Positions 1-7,024 of a stretch of DNA of 23,770 bases are shown here, piece by piece. Numbering within the stretch: the stretch's first letter is position 1; every line of letters begins with the position of its first letter. The position numbers and the translations under genes are program-made. The notes under the pieces are model-generated. The model saw nothing but the letters and a program-made list of their open reading frames with translations, was not told where the DNA came from and did not search any database. Source of the stretch: DATEAV01 sp964513155 (GTDB lineage Bacteria > Chloroflexota > Anaerolineae > Anaerolineales > E44-bin32); the NCBI GenBank assembly GCA_964513155.1, contig CAZEMA010000032.1:1-23770 (forward strand). Reading direction: 5' to 3'.

Positions 1-707
1 GAGGCGTCCAGGAAGATCCAGATGTCTGCCTTGGGGTCGAGCTCGAACTCCTTGACGATCAATCGGTCCCGCCGGGCGGTTGATGGCCAATGGATGCGGT
101 TGAACCCGTCGCCCGGGGCGTAGTCGCGCACGCCGGCCGCGCTGGGAGTCACCTGATGGGCGCGATGTCGCAGGGCCTCCCCGCCAGGCCGTTGGCCACT
201 GGGGATGGTGAAGGTGCTCAGAGGAGCCGTCATCGGCATGACCACGACTTGCTGGGTGTCCGGCGCCTCTCGGGAGAATGGGAACAGCCCGAAGGGGTCG
301 CCCCCCTCCAGCGTGGCAGGCCCGAGGCGGTAGTCGCCTCGCCGGATACAGACCGTCCGCACCAACCATGTCCTCTCGTGGCCAGGTCCTAACCCGACCG
401 TCACGGTGGAGGCGCGATGCCCGGGCACGTCGGAGTGGTCGTGCACCTCCAGCCAGACCTTGGGGAATCGACTTCGGTTGTTCAGGAAGAGGCGTTCCTC
501 AAGCGTTCCACCGACCTGGGCCCGGAGACTCCGGGTTGACCTCCGAAGGCCGATTCCCGCCAGCGAGGCCCGGGACCACCCGAAGGAAACAAGCAGCAGT
601 CCTCCCCAGAGATAGGTCAGGTTGAAGAAGATGCCCTTGCCGGAGACGATTCCGCCTGCGAGGGACAAGGCGAGAAGCACCAGGACGACCGCGGCGCGCG
701 AAGACAT
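1..707 (-). CDS. DUF58 domain protein, C-terminal part outside the window
   Basis: This gene starts at ATG 707-705 and stays open to the left edge, giving about 235 residues of a longer protein. It begins with two hydrophobic stretches (about residues 6-22 and 28-45), as DUF58 proteins do. Family hallmarks follow: RRGDYRLGP near residue 125, DPFGLF near 143, and DYAPGDGFNRIHW followed by TAR near 200. The sequence leaves the window at WIFLDA, the start of the vWA-like fold. DUF58 proteins are encoded next to MoxR ATPases and are thought to act with them in metal-dependent assembly or chaperone work at the membrane; the substrate is unknown. The ATG shares one base with the stop of the MoxR gene (TGATG), so the two are translationally coupled. 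The family call is firm; the cellular role is not known. Confidence 0.93.
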   Translation of the reverse strand, partial: MSSRAAVVLVLLALSLAGGIVSGKGIFFNLTYLWGGLLLVSFGWSRASLAGIGLRRSTRSLRAQVGGTLEERLFLNNRSRFPKVWLEVHDHSDVPGHRASTVTVGLGPGHERTWLVRTVCIRRGDYRLGPATLEGGDPFGLFPFSREAPDTQQVVVMPMTAPLSTFTIPSGQRPGGEALRHRAHQVTPSAAGVRDYAPGDGFNRIHWPSTARRDRLIVKEFELDPKADIWIFLDA

Positions 708-1654
708 CAGGCCATTTCTCCACCAGGCGCGGGGACAGCCGTCAGAATCTCCTGGATGATCTGGCACGCCTCGACCTCGCGGATCCGAGCCGCCGGCCCC
801 AGGATCAGACGGTGAGCCAGCGCCGGAACGGCCATCGCCTTGATGTCGTCGGGCACGACATACTCCCGCCCCTGGATCGCGGCTCTCACCTGCCCCGTCC
901 GGAAGAGCGTCAGACTCCCCCGCGGGCTGGCACCCAGATAGACTTCCGCATGGCGGCGGGTCTGGTTGACGAGGTCGACGATGTAGCGCTTGATCTCCGC
1001 CGAGACCTTCACCTCCCGGGACGCCTTCTGTGCTCGCCGCAGCTCGTCCACCGAGACCACCTGCTGCAGGCTGTCAATGGGGTGGGCAAGCTGTTGCCGT
1101 TCCATCACCCGAATCTCATCTTGCGGCGAAGGATAGCCAAGGTTCACCCGCAGCATAAACCGGTCGAGCTGCGCCTCGGGAAGAGGAAAAGTCCCCTCGT
1201 ATTCGATGGGGTTCTGGGTTGCCAAGACGAGGAAGGGCTCGGGCGTCGCGCGAGTGACCCCATCCACGGTCACCTGCCGCTCCTCCATGGCCTCCAGGAG
1301 CGCCGCCTGCGTCTTGGGCGTGGCCCGGTTGATCTCATCCGTCAGGACGACCTGGGCCATGATCGGCCCGGGACGATACTCGAACTCACGGTTCTTCTGG
1401 TTGAAGATCGAGACGCCGGTCACGTCGCTCGGCAACATGTCGGGCGTGAACTGGATGCGGTTGAAGGTGCACCCCACCGAACGCGCCAGGCTCTTGGCCA
1501 ACATCGTCTTGCCGGTGCCCGGCACGTCTTCGATCAACACATGCCCCTGACAGAGCAGCCCGATGACGATCAACCGGATGGACTCCGTCTTGCCCACGAT
1601 GACCTTCTCGACGTTCTCAATTAGGCGCTCGCTCAGAGACTGAATGGGGTGCAT
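707..1654 (-). CDS. MoxR-family AAA+ ATPase
   Basis: The protein has 315 residues from ATG 1654. Walker A is EDVPGTGKT (42-50) and Walker B is VVLTDEINR (102-110). The sensor-1 region LVLATQNPIEYEGTFPLPEA and the following QLDRFML are the strongest MoxR signature. The C-terminal lid domain contains YLGASPRGSL. The reading frame extends upstream to ATG 1753, but that stretch is not family-like, and AGAGG lies 9 nt before ATG 1654, so the shorter start is preferred. MoxR ATPases are cytosolic ring-forming chaperones that act on vWA-domain partners. The partner here is the coupled DUF58 gene directly downstream (TGATG junction). A leader of about 130 nt with a perfect hairpin and a TATAAT box precedes it. 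Confidence 0.95.
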   Translation of the reverse strand: MHPIQSLSERLIENVEKVIVGKTESIRLIVIGLLCQGHVLIEDVPGTGKTMLAKSLARSVGCTFNRIQFTPDMLPSDVTGVSIFNQKNREFEYRPGPIMAQVVLTDEINRATPKTQAALLEAMEERQVTVDGVTRATPEPFLVLATQNPIEYEGTFPLPEAQLDRFMLRVNLGYPSPQDEIRVMERQQLAHPIDSLQQVVSVDELRRAQKASREVKVSAEIKRYIVDLVNQTRRHAEVYLGASPRGSLTLFRTGQVRAAIQGREYVVPDDIKAMAVPALAHRLILGPAARIREVEACQIIQEILTAVPAPGGEMA

Positions 1655-1683
1655 TCGAGCTACCTCTTCTGGTTGTGCATGGG

Positions 1684-1705
1684 TGCCGCACGATCCTGTG
1701 CGGCA
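1684..1705 (-). promoter_or_regulatory. Perfect hairpin in the MoxR mRNA leader
   Basis: TGCCGCAC and GTGCGGCA form an 8-bp perfect stem with a 6-nt loop, 30 nt upstream of the MoxR start codon. No T-run follows, so it is not an intrinsic terminator. It may be an mRNA-stability element or a protein-binding site; this is inference from position only. Confidence 0.4.
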
Positions 1706-1785
1706 GAGCCGAGAAGCGGCCGTTGGTGATGCCCTCACGGCCTCAGCGGGCATCCCGCCATTTAGGTGACTTAGGCCCTGGCAGC

Positions 1786-1791
1786 ATTATA
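1786..1791 (-). promoter_or_regulatory. Candidate -10 box for the MoxR-DUF58 pair
   Basis: A perfect TATAAT lies on the minus strand in an otherwise GC-rich region, upstream of MoxR. No good -35 hexamer sits 16-18 bp away, so the call rests on the -10 alone. Transcription from here would give a leader of about 125 nt that contains the 1684-1705 hairpin. Confidence 0.35.
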
Positions 1792-1825
1792 GCCTGCAAC
1801 AAAGGGCGGCGACCTGCATCTGCCG

Positions 1826-1859
1826 GGAAGCGAGGAAGCGATCCCTCTTCTTCACTTCC
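1826..1859 (-). terminator. Terminator-like hairpin after the membrane-protein operon
   Basis: GGAAG (1826-1830) and CTTCC (1855-1859) enclose further pairing (GA/TC, GAAG/CTTC) with one mismatch and one wobble around an 8-nt loop. It lies about 105 nt beyond the stop of the last membrane-protein gene. There is no clean U-tract, so termination is only suggested. Confidence 0.3.
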
Positions 1860-1963
1860 AGCGCTTTCACCACCTTCTTCGACAGCTAGCTCCTGGCTGC
1901 GCCGGCCTCCCATCCCCGAGTCCTGCCCGCCGGCTTGCCAGACCTCCCGATACCTCACGCCTC

Positions 1964-3064
1964 TCATCCCTGAGCGACAAGCATGGCCAGGAAGGGGATC
2001 CAGAAAAGGCTATACCGCAGGGGCCGCCTGAGGCCTCGCGTGCCGGCGAACAAGATAACGGCAAAGACCAGACCACTGGCGATGCGGACCAATCCCAGGG
2101 GCTCTCGGAAGGTCGAGAATGGCAAGAAGACAATGGCCGCGGCATTGAAGACCAGCGCCAAGGCCTCTGCATCCCAGCGGCGGTGTATTACCTCGATCCC
2201 TCCCGCGATCACTCCCCAGATGGCAGGAGCCAACACCGAAGGACCGAAGGCCACAATGTACAGGCCCAGCACCCTGGCCGAGATGAACCCGATGCGCCAA
2301 AGGCCCGTGAACGGGATCCACTCGAACGGTGTCGCTCCTGCCCCGCCGCTTGCCAGGCCCGGCTGCCCGAAGATGTGCCAGAGCCAGACCTGCCAACCAG
2401 CGAAGACCAGACCGGCAATCCCAAGCGCTGCGGCCGATCGTCGTCGGCCTCCTTTGAGCAGATCCGCTCCAAGCCCGGCGCCCCAGAACAGCAGGCTGGT
2501 CTCCTTGGCGAAGAGTGCAAGCCCCAGGAGGCCAGCGCTGAGCGCAGATCTCTGCCTGCGTCGCGCCCACCAGGCCCAGGCAACCAGGGCGTATGCCAAC
2601 GGTTCGGCCAGGTCAAGGGCGACACCTGCCAGGAGCCCAACCCACAGACCATAGGTCAGAGCGTAGCCCGGCCAGATGCCCTCTTCGCTGAGAAGCTTCG
2701 CGACGGCCCAGGTGCCGGCGAAGTGGGCTAACAGGTTCACGGCAAGGAGAGCCCAGCCGACGGCTTTCGCCTGCCCGAGCGACAGCGCCCGAGACAGGAG
2801 CGGGTACAGGATGCGCTGATAGCGGTAGGCTGGCACATCCAGGTGCGCTGCCACACTGCGCGGGTCCGGATCTTGCGCAACGTAGTAGGCAAACTGCCCG
2901 TCATAGCCTTCCGTCCCGCTGGGGTCCGGCAGTAGATAGCGAGTGCCCAGTCCGGCCAACCCAGCCGGGTCCCAGCCGGCGCCCGCCAGCCGCCAGCCGA
3001 CGTAGGCGGCAGTCACACACAGCGTCACCAGCGCCGGCCAAACGACCCTCAGCCTCGCCGCCAC
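1964..3064 (-). CDS. GT-C-like polytopic membrane protein with GYDGQF motif
   Basis: A protein of about 366 residues with many hydrophobic segments and no soluble domain. After a first membrane segment (about residues 8-25) comes TEGYDGQFAYYVAQDP (51-66), then AYRYQRILYPLLSRAL. This acidic first extracytoplasmic loop is the arrangement seen in GT-C glycosyltransferases, which use lipid-linked sugars, with Asp55 as the likely key residue. Enzyme class and substrate are inferred, not shown. The open frame runs up to 3277, but that part only shadows the YfhO gene upstream. GTG 3064 (or GTG 3070) is chosen, overlapping the YfhO stop by 16 bp. It is the last gene of the five-gene run and has no paralogue in the window. 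Confidence 0.72.
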   Translation of the reverse strand: MAARLRVVWPALVTLCVTAAYVGWRLAGAGWDPAGLAGLGTRYLLPDPSGTEGYDGQFAYYVAQDPDPRSVAAHLDVPAYRYQRILYPLLSRALSLGQAKAVGWALLAVNLLAHFAGTWAVAKLLSEEGIWPGYALTYGLWVGLLAGVALDLAEPLAYALVAWAWWARRRQRSALSAGLLGLALFAKETSLLFWGAGLGADLLKGGRRRSAAALGIAGLVFAGWQVWLWHIFGQPGLASGGAGATPFEWIPFTGLWRIGFISARVLGLYIVAFGPSVLAPAIWGVIAGGIEVIHRRWDAEALALVFNAAAIVFLPFSTFREPLGLVRIASGLVFAVILFAGTRGLRRPLRYSLFWIPFLAMLVAQG

Positions 3065-5316
3065 CGCCACCCCATCCAGCCGAGCGCCAGCCAGGCCATC
3101 AAGCTCAGCGCCGCCCCTGCCCAAAAGCTGACCGGGCGGTACTCGAACGTGACCGTGTGATTCCCGGGCGGAACCCAGACGGACCGGAAGAGGTAGTCCG
3201 CGCGATAGAGCCGCGTCGCCAGCCCGTCCAGGGTTGCCCGCCAGCCCGGGTACCACGCATCCGAAAGCACGAGCCACCCGCCCGCTGGCGCGCGCACGTC
3301 GACCGAGACGAGATTCGGGTCGCTTTGATCCACGAGCGTTGCCTCTCCTGGCCCGCCGACACGCGCCACCTCCTGCCGATCGACGCCGACCAGGACGACC
3401 GACCCGTCGGGGCTAAAGTCGTCAGCGAATGTCCGGTCGAGGGCGTCCCCGGGCGCATCCGCCCATTCAGCTTGCGGCACGATACGGACCCTCGAGGCAT
3501 CGGAAAGTGCCTCGTACCATGTCCCTGAGGGTTGCGCCGGGTCTGGCACTGCCCGGTAGCCGGCGTCCATCAGGCGCAACAAGCGCTCCTGCTCCGGCCC
3601 GGGCAGAGCCTCCAGCCTTTCCATCCACGCGGTGTATCCGGCCGACAGCAGCGGGTCGAAGTTGTCGACGGAGGAGAGCCCATCCAGCAGAGGCGTGTTG
3701 GGGAGCCCCATGTCCCGCGCCACAGACCACTCGACCGCTGGGTGGAAGGTGTCGAGGCGGAAGAGGCGGTCAAAGGTTAGGTCGTACTCGAGGTCCGAGG
3801 GCATATACAGGCGGTGGTCCTTGCTCACCGAACGTGCCAGCTGGCCCTCGCCTGAGAATGTGGAGAGCGGGGCTGAGGGATTCAGGCCGATCCCGGCGTA
3901 GACCAGGTCGGCAAGAATCAGGGCAACGACTAGGCTGGCCCAGGCGCGGCCGCCTTGTTTCGGTCGGAATAGCGCCAGGAGAGCCGATGCCAAGAGCCCG
4001 ACCCCGGCAAGGGCAAACGCCTGCAGAAAGGTGGGCTGGACGCCCCCGATCAAGGGTCCGATGGCCCAGGAGGAAATCCCTACGACGGCGGCGCCCACCG
4101 TCGCAAGCCGGAGCCAGTAGAGCCCCCGCCCCGACGGCGAACGCCAGACCTCGGCTCCCAGGCCGGCGAGAAGGGCGAGGGCAAACACCAGAAGTAGGTT
4201 CCAGCGCGCCGGCGCTTGGAAGAGAGCGAAGGTCGGCACATAGCGGAAGAGGAACGGGAAGATCGGTGTGTTCTTCCCCAGCGCCAGCAGAGCCGAGCCC
4301 AACCCAAGACAGGCGAGGAACGCAGTCAGCGACCGCCGCTCACCGCCTAGCAATGCCCGGATGGCCCCTACCAGGGCCAAGAGGAATGGCAGCACCCCGA
4401 CGTAGATGGCGTCTTCCCAGTATGTTCCATACCCCCAGTAGTCACCGTGGGCGGGATTTCCGAAGACGCCCGGCATGAGCAAGCCGAGGAGCCGCCATGG
4501 CCAGAAGGAGTAGGTGAGGGCGAATCCCGGGTCAACGCCCGACTGCCTCGAGGAAAGCGCCAGGTACTCGGCAGTTGGGATCAGTTGTGCCGCCGCCAGT
4601 GCCGCGCCTAGCAGCACCGCGCCCACAGTCCACTTGACCGCCCGCCCAACACCGGGCCATTTCTCCAGGCTGTACGCCCGCCACAAGACCCAGAGGACTA
4701 TCAGCACCCCGGAGTACCACGCCATCTGAGCATGCCCCGAAAGCCATTGCATACCCAGAACAAGGCCCAGTACCACCATCGCCTTGGCGATTTGGCCTCG
4801 GGGCGCTCGTCGGGCGGCCTCCCCGGCAAGCCTGTCGGCGCCGGCGATGGCCCAGGGCAGCCAGGCCGTGGCGGCGTTGATGCTCAGGAAGCTGGCTCGG
4901 GCAACCAGGTAGCCCGAGAGGCTGTAGGCCAGGGCCGCGACGATTTGCGCGAGCACCCCCAACCCCAGCCGGCGGGTAAGGACGATCATCCCCGCTCCCG
5001 CCCAGATCAGGTGAAGCATCACGAGCAGCCCTTGCCCCCAGGCAGGCCCTGTGATGGCCAGCAGGAAGTTTGGCGGATAGAGCAGCGCCGATTGGTAGTT
5101 TGCCAGAAGCGGGGCGCCCATTCCCAGCCAGGGATTCCAGAGGGGAAGATGACCCTGGCGCAGGGTCTCTATGGCGAAGGTACGCCAGGGGACGAACTGT
5201 AGCAGCGGAGTGCCCCAAACCAGCGCCTCCCCGCGGACGAGCATCGGCCCAAAGAGGGTCAGCGGGCCTAGGGCAACAACCAGCCAGGGGATGAGGCGTT
5301 TCAGTCGGTCGCTCAT
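3049..5316 (-). CDS. YfhO-family membrane protein, second copy
   Basis: A 755-residue polytopic protein. It has the YfhO N-terminal pattern LLQFVPW, then LRQGHLPLWNPWLGMGAPLL (53-71) and LLYPPN. About ten membrane segments follow, then an extracytoplasmic region, then the C-terminal beta domain with SDAWYPGWRATLDG and VPPGNHTVTFEYRP before a last membrane helix. YfhO proteins are GT-C-type and, in Firmicutes, are linked to glycosylation of cell-surface polymers; the substrate here is unknown. The Asp found in the first loop of the neighbouring paralogue (YSDLAISHFP) is replaced by Thr36 (WGTPLLQFVP). The frame continues up to ATG 5388, but those residues translate a repeat element (5343-5437), so ATG 5316 is preferred although no clear ribosome-binding site precedes it. 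It is a paralogue of the gene at 7021-9264. Confidence 0.85.
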   Translation of the reverse strand: MSDRLKRLIPWLVVALGPLTLFGPMLVRGEALVWGTPLLQFVPWRTFAIETLRQGHLPLWNPWLGMGAPLLANYQSALLYPPNFLLAITGPAWGQGLLVMLHLIWAGAGMIVLTRRLGLGVLAQIVAALAYSLSGYLVARASFLSINAATAWLPWAIAGADRLAGEAARRAPRGQIAKAMVVLGLVLGMQWLSGHAQMAWYSGVLIVLWVLWRAYSLEKWPGVGRAVKWTVGAVLLGAALAAAQLIPTAEYLALSSRQSGVDPGFALTYSFWPWRLLGLLMPGVFGNPAHGDYWGYGTYWEDAIYVGVLPFLLALVGAIRALLGGERRSLTAFLACLGLGSALLALGKNTPIFPFLFRYVPTFALFQAPARWNLLLVFALALLAGLGAEVWRSPSGRGLYWLRLATVGAAVVGISSWAIGPLIGGVQPTFLQAFALAGVGLLASALLALFRPKQGGRAWASLVVALILADLVYAGIGLNPSAPLSTFSGEGQLARSVSKDHRLYMPSDLEYDLTFDRLFRLDTFHPAVEWSVARDMGLPNTPLLDGLSSVDNFDPLLSAGYTAWMERLEALPGPEQERLLRLMDAGYRAVPDPAQPSGTWYEALSDASRVRIVPQAEWADAPGDALDRTFADDFSPDGSVVLVGVDRQEVARVGGPGEATLVDQSDPNLVSVDVRAPAGGWLVLSDAWYPGWRATLDGLATRLYRADYLFRSVWVPPGNHTVTFEYRPVSFWAGAALSLMAWLALGWMGWRWRRG

Positions 5317-5342
5317 GCGGCAGTCTGCTGCTTCTTGCGCGC

Positions 5343-5437
5343 GTGGCAGGCTGCTGAAGAACGCCACCGCAAGAGAAGAAGCAGGCATATATGCCGATTC
5401 ATCTCCTTCGGGACTGGCATTCTCAGCATGCTCCTAG
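5343..5437 (-). repeat. CTAG-bounded interspersed element, copy 1 (95 bp)
   Basis: This copy shares its flanks with the element at 14434-14561. CAGGCTGCTGAAGAA and the next 25 bases match at about 35 of 40 positions. GCCGATTCATCTCCTTC is identical, and TGGCATTCTCAGCAYGCTCCTAG matches except at one base. The two ends are imperfect inverted repeats (minus-strand reading CTAGGAGCATGCTGAGAATGCC against GGCAGGCTGCTGAAGAA). The left CTAG has diverged to GTGG. The centre is a 12-nt palindrome, GGCATATATGCC. It sits between two genes of the membrane-protein run, 3 bp after the stop codon of the gene at 5441. Confidence 0.85.
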
Positions 5438-5440
5438 TGA

Positions 5441-7024
5441 TTACCGAAGGTCGACGCCGTAAAGTTCATAACCCATGTCCCGGTAGACAAGCGTGAGAAA
5501 AGGCGCCCCGCCTGGATTCCAGCTTCCCAGGGCGCGCTCGCGCGGGCCGATGAGCACGTAGGAGACGTTGTGGGCTGCCAGGAACTCGACACGGGCGTTA
5601 TCCGGCTCGCCCTCAGAGAAGAAGACGGAGACCTGCGGCAGCAAGCCCTGCAGCCCTGCTGACTCGGGCCCGTGACCCACAACCACCCTCACTGGCGCCC
5701 ACGCGGGCAACGCATTCCCCGTCTCGTACGAGGTCAGGACGACCGATCCGGGCTGGGCGTGTGCCCGACACCACTCGAAAGCGGCCACCTCGGAGGCCGG
5801 GCGGAAGGCGGGTTCCCCGGGCCGCAGGGCCGTCCAAGCCCCACCGGCGAGGAGGAGGACACTGGTTGCCATCGACAGTGCCAGCAGAAGCGGCGCCACC
5901 CGCTTGCGCGAAGTCTCGGCCCTCCAGGTAGATAGGCCACAGGCCGCGAGGGTGGCAAAAGCCACCCAGATGCCCTCTGGGAGGCGGCGCTGCAGGTTCA
6001 CCGGAGCATAGGCGAGCACAGGCAAGCAGAGGCACCAGGCCACCGGCAACAGGGACTCCGCACGCCTGCTGCGGATCAAGGCCCGCCCGCCGGCAACCGC
6101 AGGAATGAGGACAAGACCATAGGCGGCCAGGTAGTGCAGCGGATGGGGGGAGGGAATCAGGTTCTGGGCCGACCAGGCCTGAAGATAGGGGTCAAGGAGA
6201 TACGACAGGCCTGTGTAGAGGACAATCGGCAGCGGGATCAGTGCCGCCTGTGCCGCCGGCCGAAGCCATGTCTGAAGCTGCTGCCGCCAGCCGGTTCTCC
6301 CCGCTGCCACGAGGACTGCCAGCAGGTGGAAGCCCACGACGGCATACGCAGAGACGACCTCGAACGGCTGGACCAGCCCCAATGCCAGCCAAAGGCCTCC
6401 TGCGACCCACCCGCGCGCGGGCCTTCTGGCGGCATCCAGATAGAAGACGAGGCCTCCCAGAAGGAGGGCGCGACCAAGGACAAGATGAGGCAACCCAAAG
6501 AACGCGAGGAAGCCGAAGGATTCCGGCGACATCAGATCGAGCGGCAGGCTGCCCAACCACTCACCGCGCACGGCAAGTGAGACCAGCCATCCCAGCCCTC
6601 CGCCCGCCGTCCCCAGGACGGTTGCCCAGCGACGCCAGGAAACGGGCTCGAGGAAGAAGGCGGCAAATCGATACGTGGCCAGCACGGCCAGCGGGGTCGC
6701 CGCGATCCGGAAGAGGTGGAATAGAGCCACCAGCTGCGCGTGCAAGGCACTGCCCTGCGCCAGCTTGCCCAACAGGAGATAAGGCAGGAACGCCAGGACA
6801 CCCCGCTGCGGGTCCGCAGTATAGGGCGTTCGGAAGAGCCAGGCGCCACCGGATCCCAGAAGCATCTTGGCGATGTACGAGTTGCCATCTTCGACGCCGA
6901 AGACGAACCCGGTGAACCGCCACGCCTCCGACTGCGCTCCGTAGGCAAGCACGTAGGGGACGGTGGTGAACGCCGCCAAGACGAGAGCGTAGCCCAGGCA
7001 CCAGGCTCTCTCGGATTTCGTCAC
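5441..7024 (-). CDS. GT-C-like polytopic membrane protein, second copy
   Basis: About 527 residues with roughly ten membrane segments. The first loop carries FGVEDGNSYIAKM (42-54) and then GAWLFRTPYTADPQRGV, matching NPVDGFSYLSKM and GSWLFRLPYASEPGPGV of the gene at 9261-10469, so the two are paralogues. The acidic E45-D46 in the first loop fits a GT-C glycosyltransferase. The C-terminal part is soluble (EVAAFEWCRAHAQPGSVVLTSYETG, then VSYVLIGPRERALG), as in several dolichyl/polyprenyl-phosphate-sugar transferases; substrate unknown. GTG 7024 is preferred because it forms a 4-base GTGA overlap with the stop of the YfhO gene before it, as at the preceding junction; GTG 7036 is also possible. 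A repeat element separates it from the next gene. Confidence 0.8.
   Translation of the reverse strand: MTKSERAWCLGYALVLAAFTTVPYVLAYGAQSEAWRFTGFVFGVEDGNSYIAKMLLGSGGAWLFRTPYTADPQRGVLAFLPYLLLGKLAQGSALHAQLVALFHLFRIAATPLAVLATYRFAAFFLEPVSWRRWATVLGTAGGGLGWLVSLAVRGEWLGSLPLDLMSPESFGFLAFFGLPHLVLGRALLLGGLVFYLDAARRPARGWVAGGLWLALGLVQPFEVVSAYAVVGFHLLAVLVAAGRTGWRQQLQTWLRPAAQAALIPLPIVLYTGLSYLLDPYLQAWSAQNLIPSPHPLHYLAAYGLVLIPAVAGGRALIRSRRAESLLPVAWCLCLPVLAYAPVNLQRRLPEGIWVAFATLAACGLSTWRAETSRKRVAPLLLALSMATSVLLLAGGAWTALRPGEPAFRPASEVAAFEWCRAHAQPGSVVLTSYETGNALPAWAPVRVVVGHGPESAGLQGLLPQVSVFFSEGEPDNARVEFLAAHNVSYVLIGPRERALGSWNPGGAPFLTLVYRDMGYELYGVDLR

Larger units (their letters stand above)
1655..1963. other. Intergenic region upstream of the MoxR gene
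   Basis: This 309-base stretch separates the membrane-protein operon from the MoxR/DUF58 pair. I see no convincing gene in it. It holds a terminator-like imperfect hairpin (1826-1859), an isolated TATAAT on the minus strand (1791-1786) and a perfect hairpin (1684-1705) in what would be the MoxR mRNA leader. A 14-nt string CTTAGGCCCTGGCA near 1770 also occurs in the repeat copy at 19803-19882, but no CTAG-type termini surround it here. Confidence 0.6.

Noticed and set aside
812..1624. 270-codon plus-strand frame opposite the MoxR gene
   Set aside because: Antisense shadow of a clear AAA+ gene; no family-like sequence and no promoter.
1767..1800. Possible fifth copy of the CTAG element
   Set aside because: Only a 14-nt match to copy 3 was found; the CTAG-type inverted ends are absent.
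1743..1967. 74-codon minus-strand frame whose ATG overlaps the preceding stop as ATGA
   Set aside because: The overlap is suggestive, but the product is low-complexity (Gly/Glu/Arg) and the frame covers the putative terminator and TATAAT box upstream of MoxR.
3429..4478. 349-codon plus-strand frame opposite the YfhO gene
   Set aside because: Arg/Pro/Gly-rich shadow frame with no recognisable domain.
5317..5388. N-terminal extension of the second YfhO copy to ATG 5388
   Set aside because: ATG 5388 and most of the extension lie within the non-coding repeat element, and the extra residues do not match the paralogue.
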